Positions 1-5,616 of a DNA stretch of 18,571 nt are shown piece after piece (position 1 is the first letter of the stretch; every line of letters begins with the position of its first letter). The position numbers and the translations under genes were made by a program. Below the pieces are notes generated by a model that did no database searches, was not told the DNA's origin, and saw only the letters and a list, made by a program, of their open reading frames with translations. Origin of the DNA: UBA2206 sp049303905 (lineage in GTDB: Bacteria > Patescibacteriota > Minisyncoccia > Moranbacterales > UBA2206); contig JBAQNP010000040.1 in the NCBI GenBank assembly GCA_049303905.1, positions 1 through 18,571 on the forward strand. The letters run 5' to 3'.

Positions 1-187
1 GAGTTAAAAAGAAATATTCATGCGTTTATGAAATCGATTCAAAGAAGACCTCAAAAGATACAAGCCTACTTCAAAGCACAAAGTGTTAGATATGCTTTGG
101 AGTAGAATTGCTCGGCTGGTTAATAACAAGAGATTATTAAAATGGCAAAGGTTCGAGAGATTTTTTGCGATTTATTATTATAGTTAA
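1..187 (+). pseudogene. possible 3' fragment of an unidentified gene, frame-disrupted
   Basis: Frame 1 is open from the window edge to a TAG at 103-105. Frame 2 is open from 32 to a TAA at 185-187 and reads like real protein, with stretches such as LKRYKPTSKHKVLDMLW and RLLKWQRFERFF. The base composition of 1-180 is clearly richer in GC than the AT-only DNA that follows, which favours a coding past. One reading is a single coding tail with a frameshift near 30. I do not recognise the family. A transposase or other accessory-gene tail is possible but not shown. Confidence is low because the 5' part lies outside the window. Confidence 0.25.
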
Positions 188-226
188 TATTTTTTTATCC
201 TTAGAAAGTGAGATAAAAAAATATTA
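185..226. terminator. AT-only inverted repeat, possible bidirectional terminator
   Basis: Positions 185-199 and 212-226 form a perfect 15-bp inverted repeat around a 12-nt loop, with a run of seven T or seven A in each arm. It lies between the coding-like tail ending at 187 and the convergent metallopeptidase gene ending at 299. The stem has almost no G:C pairs, so it would be a weak terminator. Confidence 0.35.
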
Positions 227-298
227 CAGAAGAAAAAATTGATTATTACAAAGTCGAATTAAAAAAATTTATATCTATTTCTTTATAACACCTTATAA

Positions 299-1387
299 TT
301 ATTTAATTTTTTGCAGTAATTTCATTTTAGATTGACGTTCTTGATAAGGCAATTCCCCAAGTTCTTTCACTTTTTTAAAAAATAATGGGAGATGACCGTC
401 CACACCATTTAAAATATTTTGAAATACAGGCACTAATGAATAATAGGTATTTATGGGGATTAAATATGCGTTATTCAATTTTAATTCATTACCATCTGTT
501 TTTGGAAGATTGACTCCAACGCAAGCAATACCGCATAAATCTTCTTTAAGCTTTTTAAATATGGATTGTTTTTTTTCTTCTAATATTTTTGCGTCAGAAG
601 TGCTGGAGTAAATATTTGATAATTCAGTTCGAGCTTTAAGAATTTTTTCTACACACAGGTCTTCCTGCCTCCATGTTTCTAAGGCCTGGGGAATTTCATT
701 ATTCCTTCCAGTTGATTTTAACCATTGCAGGACTCCCGCTCGTTCGACTGTAACAGCAAAACCCTCGTTAAAGCGAGAATCTCCTTTTATATATAATTTT
801 TGATGCGCTAATTCATGAATTATTAATCCGGCAAGACGAATAGGATTTAACCGTAAATGAGAACTTAATATTGGGTCATCATACCAACCTAAAGTAGAAT
901 AGGCATTAAATGGTCCGATAAAGACATCAAAACCCTTTTTTTCCTCTTCTTTGGCAAATTTGAGCGCGTCATCTTTTACAAAGTATCCTCGATATACAAC
1001 GCAACCCGCAATTGGAAAGCACCATTTTTTTGGTTCAATAGAAAATTTAGGAGCAACATAAATATTCCATCCGGCATACTGGCTTTTAATATTAGAATAC
1101 ACTGTATAGCTTTTATTTTCAGGCAATCCCAATTCTTTACTCGCAAACGATCGAACCTCTAATATAAGTCTTAATTTATTTAAACTATCCTCATCCAAAC
1201 TTTTATCTGCTATTATTTTCTCAATGGGCATTCTATCCCTCATAATTCGAAAGTGCCCTATTATTGCTTGTGAAAAAAATGAAACATTTTCGCATCCTAT
1301 TATAGCACTCGAAAATGCTAAAATTAAAACAGCAATAAAACTAAACAGTATTAAATATTTTTTCTTTTTGTTAAGCATTTTTATCAT
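299..1387 (-). CDS. lipoprotein zinc metallopeptidase, putative aminopeptidase family
   Basis: The 362-aa protein matches the bacterial 'putative aminopeptidase' family (the Pfam Aminopep type) by recalled motifs, not by a search. Seen in sequence: a lysine-rich N terminus and hydrophobic stretch ending in IIGC at about residues 29-32, which reads as a lipobox with a lipidated Cys. A central block follows with CFPIAGCVVYRGYF and STLGWYDDP. The zinc site HELAH is followed about 15 residues on by FNEGFAVTVE, whose Glu is the likely third ligand. The length is typical for the family. It is probably anchored to the outer face of the membrane and trims peptides, but substrate and role are unknown. 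The start could be the first Met or the Met at residue 4; no clear ribosome binding site decides. The gene stands alone downstream of another minus-strand gene, 133 bp away. Confidence 0.85.
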   Translation of the reverse strand: MIKMLNKKKKYLILFSFIAVLILAFSSAIIGCENVSFFSQAIIGHFRIMRDRMPIEKIIADKSLDEDSLNKLRLILEVRSFASKELGLPENKSYTVYSNIKSQYAGWNIYVAPKFSIEPKKWCFPIAGCVVYRGYFVKDDALKFAKEEEKKGFDVFIGPFNAYSTLGWYDDPILSSHLRLNPIRLAGLIIHELAHQKLYIKGDSRFNEGFAVTVERAGVLQWLKSTGRNNEIPQALETWRQEDLCVEKILKARTELSNIYSSTSDAKILEEKKQSIFKKLKEDLCGIACVGVNLPKTDGNELKLNNAYLIPINTYYSLVPVFQNILNGVDGHLPLFFKKVKELGELPYQERQSKMKLLQKIK

Positions 1388-1520
1388 CTTGATAATATAT
1401 TATGAAGTTATTTTATTTATCCTTAAAGACACGTTAATCTCTTATATAATTAATTAAGGATTAATTTACTAAATTAATATTTTCTTGCATTGTTTTACAA
1501 CTTTTTTACCCTTGAGCATG

Positions 1521-1937
1521 TTAATTAATTCGAACTAAGCCCGTATTTTGATTAAAATTTGGATCTTGCTCTCCTGGCCCTATAATGCTTCCAAGTCCCT
1601 CTGATATGTCAACATATTCTTTAACAAAATTATCCAAAGAATAGTCAGAGCAAAACTCATAGCGAACACGAGCAGTTCGAAGTTTAATATATGCACGCCT
1701 TACCTTGTTAGCATGCAATGAAAGTCTAAATCCTCCAATTATGCCGACTGCAACTGCGCCAGAGAAACTCACTATTCTGGTCGGTAAGTCGCCAAGCCTA
1801 TCTGTAAAACAAGCAACGATCAAGGGGGCGCTAATAGAAATCGATCCTAGAATAACATAAAGAATTTGTAAAATTGATGATTCTATGTTCCATTTTTTTA
1901 AAGATAATTCTATTTGATTTGGAATTTCCTTCTTCAT
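1521..1937 (-). CDS. small membrane protein with two TM helices, SLATT-like topology
   Basis: The 138-aa protein starts with a polar N terminus, then a hydrophobic helix at about residues 21-44 and a second at about 54-75. A basic, Tyr-rich amphipathic segment follows (HANKVRRAYIKLRTARVRYEF), then a polar tail. Two TM helices followed by a charged helix resemble the SLATT/DUF4231-type pore-forming domains found with nucleotide-sensing defence genes. That link is an inference from topology only; no SMODS or SLOG partner gene is next to it. The start is supported by a GGAG about 7 nt before the ATG, one of the few clear Shine-Dalgarno sequences here. It could equally be an unrelated membrane protein. 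Confidence 0.6.
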   Translation of the reverse strand: MKKEIPNQIELSLKKWNIESSILQILYVILGSISISAPLIVACFTDRLGDLPTRIVSFSGAVAVGIIGGFRLSLHANKVRRAYIKLRTARVRYEFCSDYSLDNFVKEYVDISEGLGSIIGPGEQDPNFNQNTGLVRIN

Positions 1938-2230
1938 TGCCTATCTCCACAAATCTTTATTCAAGGCGTTAATTCTTTTGAAAATTCAGCTTGTATTTTT
2001 GGAAAGATATCGCAACAAATAAAGCAAGAATTGTTAGATGCTTATATTATATTTCAACTTTTAACTTATTTCAATATTATTATTTTAATTCATATCGGAA
2101 TTACAAAAAGAACCAGTTGTTTGACTGATCTTCTGAATGAATTAGCTCTGATTCTGGAATTCCAAACAAGAACTTACCAAGCAATCCTTAAAGTCTCTTT
2201 GAAAAATAGAAAAGTTGAAGACTGGGAAAA
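1938..2230. other. about 290 bp without a supported gene
   Basis: A 118-codon plus-strand reading crosses this stretch, but it starts inside the opposite-strand membrane protein gene, has no ribosome binding site, runs into the tRNA and matches no family I know. I see no promoter or repeat of note. It may be decayed coding DNA. Confidence 0.4.
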
Positions 2231-2245
2231 TTGTCAAATTGACAA
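2231..2245 (-). terminator. small stem-loop after tRNA-Glu
   Basis: TTGTC at 2231-2235 pairs with GACAA at 2241-2245 around a 5-nt loop. On the minus strand it begins 4 bases after the tRNA CCA end and is followed by TTTT, so it could end the tRNA transcript. The stem is only 5 bp. Confidence 0.4.
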
Positions 2246-2248
2246 AAA

Positions 2249-2326
2249 TGGTACCGCGTATGGGATTTGAACCCATGATTTCCAGGATGAGAACCTGGCG
2301 TCCTAACCGGACTAGACGAACGCGGC
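2249..2326 (-). tRNA. tRNA-Glu (anticodon CUC)
   Basis: The minus strand folds into a full cloverleaf of 78 nt including an encoded CCA. The acceptor stem GCCGCGU pairs with ACGCGGU, with one G:U at the first pair. The anticodon stem CCAGG/CCUGG encloses the loop UUCUCAU, giving anticodon CUC for Glu GAG codons. The T arm is AUGGG/CCCAU around UUCAAAU. The anticodon-arm and D-arm wording is typical of bacterial tRNA-Glu. The first 12 nt of the tRNA plus 4 upstream bases are repeated at 2650-2665, so the gene may have been disturbed by an insertion at its 5' end. Confidence 0.95.
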
Positions 2327-2330
2327 ATAA
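2315..2330. repeat. 16-bp direct repeat, copy 1 (tRNA-Glu 5' end)
   Basis: The 16 bases starting GACGAACGCGGC are identical to 2650-2665. This copy holds the first 12 nt of tRNA-Glu and 4 flanking bases. The pair brackets the broken GIY-YIG gene and the palindromic repeat. Confidence 0.85.
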
Positions 2331-2591
2331 TTAATCTTCTTTATTTTTTAATATTTCTTTTATCCTTCTCCTGCCAGAGGCAGACTTCCAGTATTTTTCA
2401 GCTTCTCTTGCAAGTCTTTCATTAGGCAAAACTTTTTCTAATATTATATAACTGAAATCACCGAAATTTTTTGTTGTTCTAACGCCTTTGGTTTTATGTT
2501 TTTTTATCCTATTTTCTATATTATCAGTAAACCCCGTATATGTTTTTTATTTATCTTGGCTTATTAATAAATATATAAAATAGTTATTCAT
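2331..2591 (-). pseudogene. GIY-YIG endonuclease-like gene with an in-frame TAA
   Basis: Reading the minus strand from the ATG at 2591 gives 87 codons that fit the small stand-alone GIY-YIG family (UvrC N-terminal-like nuclease). The start MNNYFIYLLISQDK matches the first strand of the fold. Codon 15 (2547-2549) is TAA where a Lys codon (AAA) would be expected. Reading then resumes without a frame change with KTYTGFTDNIENRIKKH, where TYTGF carries the second half of the GIY-YIG signature. It ends with ARE-EKYWKSASGR and KEILKN, as in the family. One base change explains the stop. Either the gene is dead, or a shorter protein is made from an internal start. It ends 4 bp before the tRNA-Glu 5' end and lies between 16-bp direct repeats. 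A recent loss is likely because the rest is intact. Confidence 0.8.
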
Positions 2592-2603
2592 ATAAATCGG
2601 GCT

Positions 2604-2649
2604 ACCCGCCTTGACTCGCGGAGGCGACCGCTCGTCGACGCGAGGCGGG
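2604..2649. repeat. GC-rich palindromic repeat, copy A
   Basis: This 46-bp element is far richer in GC than its surroundings. Its ends CCCGCC and GGCGGG pair, and an inner CTCGCG can pair with CGCGAG, so it can fold as a hairpin. It matches 14114-14159 inside ftsQ at 40 of 46 positions. On the minus strand it would read PPRVDERS followed by PPRVKAG, the same frame as in FtsQ. It ends directly at the second 16-bp direct repeat. Confidence 0.85.
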
Positions 2650-2665
2650 GACGAACGCGGCATAA
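2650..2665. repeat. 16-bp direct repeat, copy 2
   Basis: Identical to 2315-2330 over 16 bases. It represents the tRNA-Glu 5' end without the rest of a tRNA: directly after 12 tRNA bases the sequence turns into the palindromic repeat. Confidence 0.85.
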
Positions 2666-2685
2666 AATAAAAAGGCCACTTATAC

Positions 2686-2714
2686 AATCTAGCAACAATC
2701 TGATGTTTAATCAA
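2686..2714 (-). promoter_or_regulatory. possible promoter for the tRNA-Glu transcript
   Basis: On the minus strand, TTGATT (2709-2714) and TAGATT (2686-2691) are 17 nt apart, each matching the sigma-70 consensus at 4 of 6 bases. Transcription would start near 2679, just before the isolated copy of the tRNA 5' end. This suggests the promoter once sat next to the tRNA and is now separated by about 335 bp. Confidence 0.3.
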
Positions 2715-2736
2715 GATATGGGCAAAAAAATAAACT

Positions 2737-2765
2737 TTTACTATTTTTCTATTTTTTGCTATACT
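2737..2765 (+). promoter_or_regulatory. sigma-70-like promoter for the PP2C-like gene
   Basis: TTTACT (2737-2742) and TATACT (2760-2765) are exactly 17 nt apart. Transcription would start near 2772, leaving a very short leader of about 13 nt before the ATG at 2785. This favours the ATG over the upstream TTG at 2770. Confidence 0.55.
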
Positions 2766-2784
2766 TATATTGAAAAAGTCTGTT

Positions 2785-5118
2785 ATGGCGAAAAAGAAAG
2801 TCGACAAAAAAATTTCGAATTTAGAAGCCTCTTTTGAGGATGTTTTGGTTTGTCAAAAAACTAGTGCTAAAACACTCTTGGAAATTTTTGTGGAAAGACC
2901 AGAAAATATCACGCAAGAAAATCTAGGGACGTTGGCGGGAATTTTGGAGATAAATGAAGAATCAAGCGATTCTTCCTATGTAGTAAACTATCTAATTTCT
3001 GTCATCAAAAAAGAATACTATTCCAAAGCTAAGCGTGGAGCAATTGAAAGTTTTGAAGCAGCGCTCAACAAAGCTAATTTAGCGCTGGCTAAATTAGCCG
3101 AGCATGGTAATGTTAATTGGTTGGGGAAAATAAACGCTATTCTCTTGGTTATCGAAAAAAATAATATCCATCTTTCTCAAGCTGGAAGTGCTAAGGCCTT
3201 ATTACTTCGCGGAAAAACATTAACTGATATAAGCGAAGGCGCAATCATTCCTGAGAATCCCAGCCCATTCAAAACTTTCGTCGATGTTCTAAGTGGGAGA
3301 TTAGAAAAAGATGATGCGCTCATTGTGACTACTGACGCTATTTTTGAAATTTTTTCTTTTGAGGAAATAAAAAGAAGTGCCTTGAAATTTTCACCAGCTG
3401 ATTTTATGCGATTTTTGCGAACAGCTCTCGGAAATGAATTGGAAAAAGCCGCCGTGCTAGTGGCGAGAATGGAAGAAAAAAAATCTCCCACAGAAATCAA
3501 CACAGAAAATGCTGAAAAAAATGATTTCAATGCTTTCAGTCAAACAGCTTTTTCTAAGGCTCACCAGAAAAAACCAAAAAAAGAAATTCTAGAAAACGAA
3601 GAAAAACAATCCCTGGCTGAAGAAATCAAAGAAGATCTTAAAAAAGAATCTGATGAATTTATCGACAAAAAAACTGGACATATTTATATCAAAGAAAATT
3701 TTTCCTTTCAGGATAAAAATTCATTCTTGGAAAATATCTCAGAAATTATCGAGATAAAAATAACTGAATTTTTTAGCTTCTGTTCCAAGAAAATAGCCAC
3801 TTTGTTCCGAAAAATAGCCTCCACTAAATTACGTGCGGAAAAAAACATAATGCCAGAAAATGTTTTGAATTCTTTGCGAGATGAAGAAAATATTCCAGAA
3901 GAACCTGAGAATATTCCTCAGGTGTTGAATAATATTCCGGAAGAACCAAAAAAACCGCTTATCAAAATTGACCAAGAAAAAATATTACGCCTGACCAAAG
4001 AATTTTTCGCCACCCTCAAGGAAATTTCGCAGGACATTTTTTCCTTTCTTGTTTTTGCCAGCCAAAAAACAATCGCGGGAGCGAAGAAATTTATCCCAAA
4101 AAAACAAACATCTTCTACCCCGAGAAAAACAGCCCCTGCTGAAAAAAATAATTTTTTCAAACTACTCATCCCAAGATTTGGAAATATAAAAAAATTGTTT
4201 TCTAAGTTGGACTATTCACAAAAACTTTATGCTGGACTAGCGGTGCTACTTCTTTTAATAGTTCCCTATTTCATAGCTAAAATGCAAAACAAAGAAGATG
4301 CCAGCGATTCAGTTCCTCAAGAAATCACACCTAGTGCTCCCCTTCCTCTTGAGCAAGACAAAAATGTTTCGCGCGTTGAAAATTTGCAAACAGTTTTTTC
4401 TAAAAGTCAACTTTTCAAAATAATAAACCTGAACGGAAAAATGTTTTTCGTAGATGAAAACAGTCTAACTAATGCCGAGGACAAACAAAATTATCCTTTT
4501 CCAGCTGATTTTGCCCCACTCAAGATTGTTTCTGGCATGGATGATTTGAATTTGATTTTTCTGATTAATCAAAACAACAAAATAATTTCCTGGAGTCCAA
4601 TTTCCAAAAAATTTCAAGATAACGCCATAGAAATTCCCGCTGGCTCAGAAATAGCACTGGCTAAAACCTATCTTACCTATCTATATCTTCTGGATAAAAA
4701 TACCAATCAAATTTACCGCTATCCGCGAGCTAACGAGGGTTTTGGCGAAAAAACAAATTGGCTAAGAGATGATGAAAACCTAAAAGAAATTACCGACATA
4801 ACGATTGGAGAAAATCTCTATCTCGTTCAAAATAGCAATGTCCTAAAATTCTTTCAAGGTAAAAAACAAGCTTTTGCCATAGAAGAAACAGCTACGAAAA
4901 TATTGGCGGATAAAATTTATACTAAGAGAGACAGCCAAAATATCTTTGTCCTAGATCAAAAAAATTCCCGTATTATAAAATTAGATTTAGACGGAAAAAT
5001 TATTTCGCAGTTTTATAACGCAGAAATTTCACAAGCTCAAGATTTTGAAATCAACGAAGAATCAAACTTAGTCTATTTTTCCAACGGCAATGAAATAAAA
5101 AGCTTTGAGATGAAATAA
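2785..5118 (+). CDS. PP2C-like domain / TM / propeller-like C terminus protein
   Basis: With the ATG start the protein has 777 residues; a TTG five codons upstream at 2770 is less likely because it falls at the predicted transcription start. Residues about 15-230 resemble a PP2C/PPM phosphatase fold, with INAILLVIE, then SQAGSAKALLLRGKTLTDIS and later FVDVLSGRLEKDDALIVTTDA. The Asp expected in the GDS position is absent (QAGSAKA), so it may lack phosphatase activity. A long Lys/Glu-rich linker follows, with a heptad-like NIPEEPE, NIPQVLN, NIPEEPK triplet near residue 370-390. One TM helix lies at about 482-499. The extracellular part has repeats such as LYLLDKNTNQIYRY and IFVLDQKNSRIIKLDLDG, typical of beta-propeller blades. 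It could pass a surface signal inward; partner and function are unknown. Confidence 0.85.
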   Translation: MAKKKVDKKISNLEASFEDVLVCQKTSAKTLLEIFVERPENITQENLGTLAGILEINEESSDSSYVVNYLISVIKKEYYSKAKRGAIESFEAALNKANLALAKLAEHGNVNWLGKINAILLVIEKNNIHLSQAGSAKALLLRGKTLTDISEGAIIPENPSPFKTFVDVLSGRLEKDDALIVTTDAIFEIFSFEEIKRSALKFSPADFMRFLRTALGNELEKAAVLVARMEEKKSPTEINTENAEKNDFNAFSQTAFSKAHQKKPKKEILENEEKQSLAEEIKEDLKKESDEFIDKKTGHIYIKENFSFQDKNSFLENISEIIEIKITEFFSFCSKKIATLFRKIASTKLRAEKNIMPENVLNSLRDEENIPEEPENIPQVLNNIPEEPKKPLIKIDQEKILRLTKEFFATLKEISQDIFSFLVFASQKTIAGAKKFIPKKQTSSTPRKTAPAEKNNFFKLLIPRFGNIKKLFSKLDYSQKLYAGLAVLLLLIVPYFIAKMQNKEDASDSVPQEITPSAPLPLEQDKNVSRVENLQTVFSKSQLFKIINLNGKMFFVDENSLTNAEDKQNYPFPADFAPLKIVSGMDDLNLIFLINQNNKIISWSPISKKFQDNAIEIPAGSEIALAKTYLTYLYLLDKNTNQIYRYPRANEGFGEKTNWLRDDENLKEITDITIGENLYLVQNSNVLKFFQGKKQAFAIEETATKILADKIYTKRDSQNIFVLDQKNSRIIKLDLDGKIISQFYNAEISQAQDFEINEESNLVYFSNGNEIKSFEMK

Positions 5119-5130
5119 AAAAAATGAAAA

Positions 5131-5175
5131 ATAAAAAAGCGAACTGTCTGAAAAATTGACAGCCCGCTTTTTTAT
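5131..5175. terminator. bidirectional rho-independent terminator
   Basis: The stem pairs AAAAAAGCG with CGCTTTTTT and CTGTC with GACAG, interrupted by a 2-by-2 mismatch, with a 9-nt loop. T-runs on both strands make it work for the plus-strand gene ending at 5118 and the minus-strand gene ending at 5182. Confidence 0.85.
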
Positions 5176-5181
5176 TTTGTC

Positions 5182-5409
5182 TTATTGCAGATATTGCTTA
5201 AGTTCCAAAAGATTGTTTCCAAATTCCGCAAAATGATCTTTAAACAGAATAATTCGATTGATTACTTTCTGGCCGTCTTTTCCGAGATATGATTCAGCAA
5301 TAGTTAGATAATTATTTCCATTGGATGCTTTTTTGACATCAAAGAAATAATTCTTCTTGCCCGCTTTGAGCATTTTGGAGAATACTTTCTCCCTTTCGAT
5401 TGGTTGCAT
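5182..5409 (-). CDS. PUR-like nucleic-acid-binding protein (DUF3276-like)
   Basis: The 75-aa protein looks like a single PUR repeat of the small bacterial family known as DUF3276, which binds single-stranded DNA or RNA. Seen: KVFSKMLKAGKKNYFFDVKK followed by NYLTIAESYLGKDG and IILFKDHFAEFGNNLLEL, the four-strand plus helix pattern. The aromatic pair YFFD and the LTIAES strand are the strongest recalled matches. It lies convergent to the PP2C-like gene and downstream of the ATPase gene, 207 bp away. Upstream of the ATG there is a repeat of AGGC units rather than a normal Shine-Dalgarno sequence, and these units form the end of an inverted repeat. Target and role in the cell are unknown. Confidence 0.8.
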   Translation of the reverse strand: MQPIEREKVFSKMLKAGKKNYFFDVKKASNGNNYLTIAESYLGKDGQKVINRIILFKDHFAEFGNNLLELKQYLQ

Positions 5410-5419
5410 TTTTTTGCCT

Positions 5420-5524
5420 GCCTGCCTAACTTTCCATTTTTATTATTCAGCCTCAACTAAGAATTTAATTAAACTTAACTAAAACAGTTGAGAATAAATA
5501 GGGTGACAGGAAAGTTTGGCAGGC
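5420..5524. repeat. MITE-like inverted-repeat element
   Basis: The ends 5420-5435 and 5509-5524 are inverted repeats at 15 of 16 positions (GCCTGCC...ACTTTCC type). Inside, a CTCAACT and AGTTGAG pair with flanking TATT/AATA stretches extends the symmetry. The 105-bp element sits just upstream of the PUR-like gene and has no reading frame, as in a miniature inverted-repeat element or a long regulatory hairpin. Confidence 0.6.
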
Positions 5525-5538
5525 GCTTTTTAATATTT

Positions 5539-5562
5539 ACTGTGAGATTAATTTCTCACAGT
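5539..5562. other. strong stem-loop between the ATPase and PUR-like genes
   Basis: ACTGTGAGA and TCTCACAGT form a perfect 9-bp stem around a 6-nt loop, and nearby TAATAT and ATATTA can extend it. It has no T-run right after it on either strand. It could stabilise the 3' end of the ATPase transcript, or be an operator for the next gene. Confidence 0.5.
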
Positions 5563-5616
5563 GATATTATATCAGTGTTATGCAATCACTGCAACCCCCC
5601 CTGTGGATAACTTTTT

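Noticed and set aside
1914..2270. 118-codon plus-strand reading frame
   Set aside because: It starts inside the opposite-strand gene, has no ribosome binding site, runs into tRNA-Glu and matches no family.
2331..2591. Recoded stop codon in the GIY-YIG gene
   Set aside because: The stop is TAA, the same codon that ends most genes here. The UGA-to-Gly code of some CPR lineages does not apply, as the ATPase gene ends in TGA.
2547..2807. 86-codon minus-strand reading frame
   Set aside because: Its last 14 codons are the start of the broken GIY-YIG gene. The rest crosses a palindromic repeat and the promoter of the opposite gene.
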